Source: Floccifex porci
GTDB taxonomy: Bacteria > Bacillota_I > Bacilli_A > Erysipelotrichales > Erysipelotrichaceae
Length of the DNA: 32,358 nucleotides
Reading direction: 5' to 3'
Assembly (NCBI RefSeq): GCF_009696175.1
Contig: NZ_VUMM01000021.1
Location: 1 to 32,358, forward strand
Position numbers and translations under genes: made by a program. Shown here in pieces: positions 30,251-32,358 of this stretch; the stretch's first letter is position 1, and every line of letters begins with the position of its first letter. Below the pieces are notes generated by a model. It was not told the DNA's origin and did not search any database. It worked only from the letters and a program-made list of their open reading frames with translations.

Positions 30251-30411
30251 GGAGGATACATAGGTTACAGAAGAAAAGTATGTCTTAAAGTCAAACTTCC
30301 AAAAATACATATCTAAATACATAAGGCATACTCTATCGTATCAATCCTTTTTGATATTTTCTTCTATGTTCACTATGGGAAAAACAGCAGCAAGTTTTGT
30401 TGCTGTTTTTC
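30251..30411 (+). ncRNA. Candidate structured non-coding RNA with a three-way junction and terminator
   Basis: Between a promoter-like site and a strong terminator there is no ORF, but a consistent fold is visible. P1 is GAAGAAAA (30270-30277) with TTTTCTTC (30357-30364), extended outward by ACATA/TATGT. P2 is GTATGTCTTA (30278-30287) with TAAGGCATAC (30322-30331), with one G-U pair. P3 is TATCAA/TTGATA (30339-30344 with 30351-30356). The terminator follows at 30380-30410. It does not match SRP, RNase P, tmRNA, 6S or any riboswitch I can recall. The GGAGG near the 5' end has no usable start codon behind it. Confidence 0.5.
30380..30410 (+). terminator. Terminator of the structured RNA
   Basis: AAAAACAGCAGCAA (30380-30393) pairs with TTGTTGCTGTTTTT (30397-30410) with one G-U pair and a 3-nt loop. 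Confidence 0.8.
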
Positions 30412-30448
30412 GTATCTTTAAAAAATATTCTATACAAGTAAAATCGTG

Positions 30449-30649
30449 TTACAAAGACTTTGACAGGATATCAAATGCACATAGATTCTGTTGGGCTTTG
30501 GTTGAAACATAGCCAAAAAGAGTTTTACCAAGAATGACAGCCTCCAGAAGATGAACCCCGTCATGACCATGTGAATTCCTGTTTGTAAGGTCGATATAAT
30601 CAAATATATTTGCTCCTTCTACAACTTCAGCAACTGTACGTGAAATATC
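30449..30649 (-). pseudogene. Remnant of a DDE transposase N-terminus (IS1182-like)
   Basis: An open frame without a start codon reads DISRTVAEVVEGANIFDYID, then NRNSHGHDGVHLLEAVILGKTLFGYVSTKAQQNLCAFDI and stops. This matches the conserved N-terminal part of IS1182-type transposases, where a GYxxTRELEDLCKYDIRF block follows. The fragment is closed by TAA on both sides and has no ends or catalytic domain left, so it is a dead relic. Confidence 0.6.
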
Positions 30650-30764
30650 ATTTTTTTATATCACAATCATAAAAAATATTAAAATCGAATAGCAATTTTG
30701 GCTGATATACTGTTTATTAGTAGTGATTATTATACTTTTCATACACAACTATAATACCCAAAAA

Positions 30765-30801
30765 TGCGCCAGTCATATAACTATGATTAGCGCAATTTTT
30801 T
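30765..30801 (-). terminator. Bidirectional terminator after the VanY-like gene
   Basis: TGCGC-C-AGTCATA pairs with TATGATT-A-GCGCA (30765-30777 with 30782-30794), with one mismatch. A T-run follows on the plus side and TTTTT on the minus side. Confidence 0.75.
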
Positions 30802-30832
30802 TATTTTAGGATTATTTACTCTTTACAGCTCC

Positions 30833-31924
30833 TCAATTATAATCTCCACCTTGTATTCCTAAATACTCTTCAAGACATAAACCCGATTGATAAATAGCTG
30901 TAGCCTGATCTCCAACATATCGAATATGCCAAGGCTCTGCCACATAGCCTGTAATAGCTTCTTTTCCATATGGATAACGAACAATAAAACCATATCGATG
31001 GGCATTATTGGCCAGCCACACCGATTCATTATAGGACTGCAGTAAAGCTCCATTGGGCTGCATCAAATCAAAAGCCAATCCCGTTTGATGTTCCGAATAC
31101 CCGGCTCTGGCAGAAAATGTATCCGCTTGTTGCTGTCCATACGAATTCACATAATTCCAATACAATGAATTTTGATATTCATAAGAGCGGAATCCACTAT
31201 ACGAATCACTGACTTGTAAACCATCGGCTTTCATATCCGCTATTAATTTTAAAAACTGACTCTTGGCTTCTATATTTTCTCCTGGAGCATAATTAGAAGG
31301 CAAAGAATGTTTCTTATTCACAACAAGTATTCCATTCACAATACAGGGTTCAGCTGTTGTAGATGAACTTTGTATATTTGAAACAAGATTATTTGTAGTC
31401 TCTTCGACTTCAATTTCAAAAGAAGAAGACGAAACATTATGATATATATCTTCAACAATAATAGTTGCTTCATAGATACCCGAACTAGAAAAATCTACTT
31501 TTTCTAAATCAAAAGAAATGTCATAATCACTTAATTCTTCTATTTCAAAATAAGAAGAAAAATCATGGTCTTTATCATTTACATCCACTTTAATTTCATT
31601 TTTCTGTTTAATTACTGGCTTTGTACGATCTTCTACTTTTATTTGAATAGTTTTACTCTGATTGAAAAAAAGAATCTGATACTTCACTTCAACCAGATAA
31701 TTTCCCGGTTTTGCAAACTTGCCTTCCATTTCAATAGAAGAAACATCCAATTCAATATGACTTGGATCAATCCATGAATCTTTAAATAAAGACCTTTCGT
31801 TTATAGAAATATGTTTTCCATATTCAAAAACAAATACATCTTTTTTCAAAGAAACACTGAATATCGAATACATAAAAACAAGAACACCTGTCAACAATAT
31901 AAATAAAGCAATTATTTTCTTCAT
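30833..31924 (-). CDS. VanY-type D-alanyl-D-alanine carboxypeptidase (M15B) with Ig-like stalk
   Basis: The 363-residue protein has an N-terminal signal anchor (residues 4-24), two Ig-like/DUF5011-type beta modules (about 55-100 and 105-175), a Ser/Thr-rich linker and a C-terminal peptidase. Zinc ligands of the M15 family are visible: His279 and Asp286 in SEHQTGLAFDL and His333 in EPWHIRY, with Glu330 as catalytic base. SGFRSYEYQ is the substrate loop. It would trim the terminal D-Ala from peptidoglycan stem peptides outside the cell. No vanH/A/X or sensor genes are near, so a housekeeping cell-wall role is likely. No ribosome site is seen; TATAAT lies six bases before the ATG, which suggests a leaderless mRNA. 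Confidence 0.9.
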   Translation of the reverse strand: MKKIIALFILLTGVLVFMYSIFSVSLKKDVFVFEYGKHISINERSLFKDSWIDPSHIELDVSSIEMEGKFAKPGNYLVEVKYQILFFNQSKTIQIKVEDRTKPVIKQKNEIKVDVNDKDHDFSSYFEIEELSDYDISFDLEKVDFSSSGIYEATIIVEDIYHNVSSSSFEIEVEETTNNLVSNIQSSSTTAEPCIVNGILVVNKKHSLPSNYAPGENIEAKSQFLKLIADMKADGLQVSDSYSGFRSYEYQNSLYWNYVNSYGQQQADTFSARAGYSEHQTGLAFDLMQPNGALLQSYNESVWLANNAHRYGFIVRYPYGKEAITGYVAEPWHIRYVGDQATAIYQSGLCLEEYLGIQGGDYN

Positions 31925-32232
31925 ATTTTTATTATAAATTATTTTTTAAAAATACGATACCAGATCACAATCCATGCATTGGATTTTACCATTGACCACT
32001 ATAAATAATGCTTTCAACTTCGATATATCTTTTATCACTTTCTCCTTTCACAAACGCAAATAAGCCAACATAAGCACCAATTGTTATCGCAACCATTCAA
32101 ACACAAAACAAGAAAACCAGTAAAAATCGATAAAAATTTTTTCCTTCTATATGTCTTTACCATATCATGTAATTTTTTAATTCTGGTTTTAGCTTTGCAC
32201 ATAATATAAAAAAAAGCATTCGTATTGAATGA
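31925..32232. other. Non-coding gap before the right IS end
   Basis: I see no supported gene in these 308 bases. An 81-codon open frame at 32035-32280 on the minus strand has no ribosome site and begins inside the IS end, so it is not called. A small hairpin CATTC/GAATG lies at about 32218-32232. Confidence 0.4.
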
Positions 32233-32258
32233 TGATACAACCCTAGTCAAGTAGACAT
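32233..32258 (+). repeat. Terminal inverted repeat of the right IS3-like element
   Basis: The sequence starts TGATACAACCCTAG and ends AAGTAGACAT, and aligns with the left IS end (101-126, minus strand) at 20 of 26 positions. The element continues to the right. A minus-strand open frame in 32259-32358 that stops near this end may be the transposase C-terminus, which would make it the right end of an IS in the same orientation as the left one. Confidence 0.55.
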
Positions 32259-32358
32259 GGGAAATATTTAAAAATCTCATCGATCAACAACCCATTCCAC
32301 TTTGGTTTGGGTTGTTTTTTATTTCTTCTATAATCATTTCTTTTTGATGTTTCTTCTT

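Noticed and set aside
30833-31924. Vancomycin resistance operon
   Set aside because: Only a VanY-type carboxypeptidase is present; no ligase, dehydrogenase, VanX or two-component system accompanies it.
32035-32280. Minus-strand open frame of 81 codons at the right end
   Set aside because: It has no ribosome site, begins inside the IS terminal repeat and has no family resemblance; its composition looks like translated AT-rich non-coding DNA.

Overview
The window looks like a chromosomal segment of a low-GC, strictly anaerobic, gut-type Firmicute. I infer a member of the Erysipelotrichia, but no rRNA or other marker here proves it. The signs are AT-rich intergenic DNA, strong AGGAGG-type ribosome sites, a glycyl radical enzyme, a superoxide reductase with a high-molecular-weight rubredoxin, ECF-type uptake, and abundant single-gene transcription units closed by hairpin terminators.

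Layout. 1-126 is the end of an IS3-like element running out to the left, and 32233-32358 is a related IS end running out to the right. 172-2479 carries a trigger-factor-like chaperone without its ribosome-binding domain, a GNAT acetyltransferase, a small membrane protein with its own promoter and terminator, and a HAD-type pseudogene. 2476-6523 is a glycyl radical enzyme operon (enzyme plus activase) under a clear promoter/operator, next to a DeoR-type regulator. tRNA-Ser(GGA) at 6590 is followed by a protein with PUA/EVE-like domains at both ends, a COG2509-type flavoprotein coupled to a MATE exporter, a YwaF-like membrane protein, a compact OLD-like ATPase/TOPRIM protein, and the rubredoxin and superoxide reductase genes. 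A CPBP protease closes the left flank.

14923-21481 is an integrated 6.5-kb element bounded by an 18-bp direct repeat. It has the organisation of a Gram-positive phage satellite (PICI-like): integrase and repressor on one strand, and a Cro-like gene, a small HTH gene, a replication organiser and a DnaB-like helicase on the other. No capsid, packaging or lysis genes are present. Between repressor and integrase lie two tandem, paralogous small-RNA units with promoter, hairpin and terminator, both antisense to the repressor/integrase strand. The loop of one is perfectly complementary over 21 nt to the leader of the small HTH gene, covering the ribosome site and start of a possible 10-codon leader peptide coupled to that gene. 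This resembles antisense-RNA immunity or copy-control circuits (P4 CI RNA, R1 CopA/tap) and is the strongest candidate for an undescribed system here. Integration also appears to split a host promoter: the -10 box lies inside the att core, so the host promoter now points into the element and the downstream aminotransferase has lost its -35 box.

To the right of the element are a PatB/MalY-like aminotransferase, an Rpn-like nuclease, a three-gene operon (nucleoside hydrolase, ECF S component, SDR dehydrogenase), and a LysA-like decarboxylase divergent from an aminotransferase-RidA pair with overlapping promoters. A DUF4428-like protein, a probable structured non-coding RNA at about 30251-30411, a transposase remnant and a VanY-type D,D-carboxypeptidase complete the window. 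All functions are read from the sequence and recalled family motifs; no database search was run.
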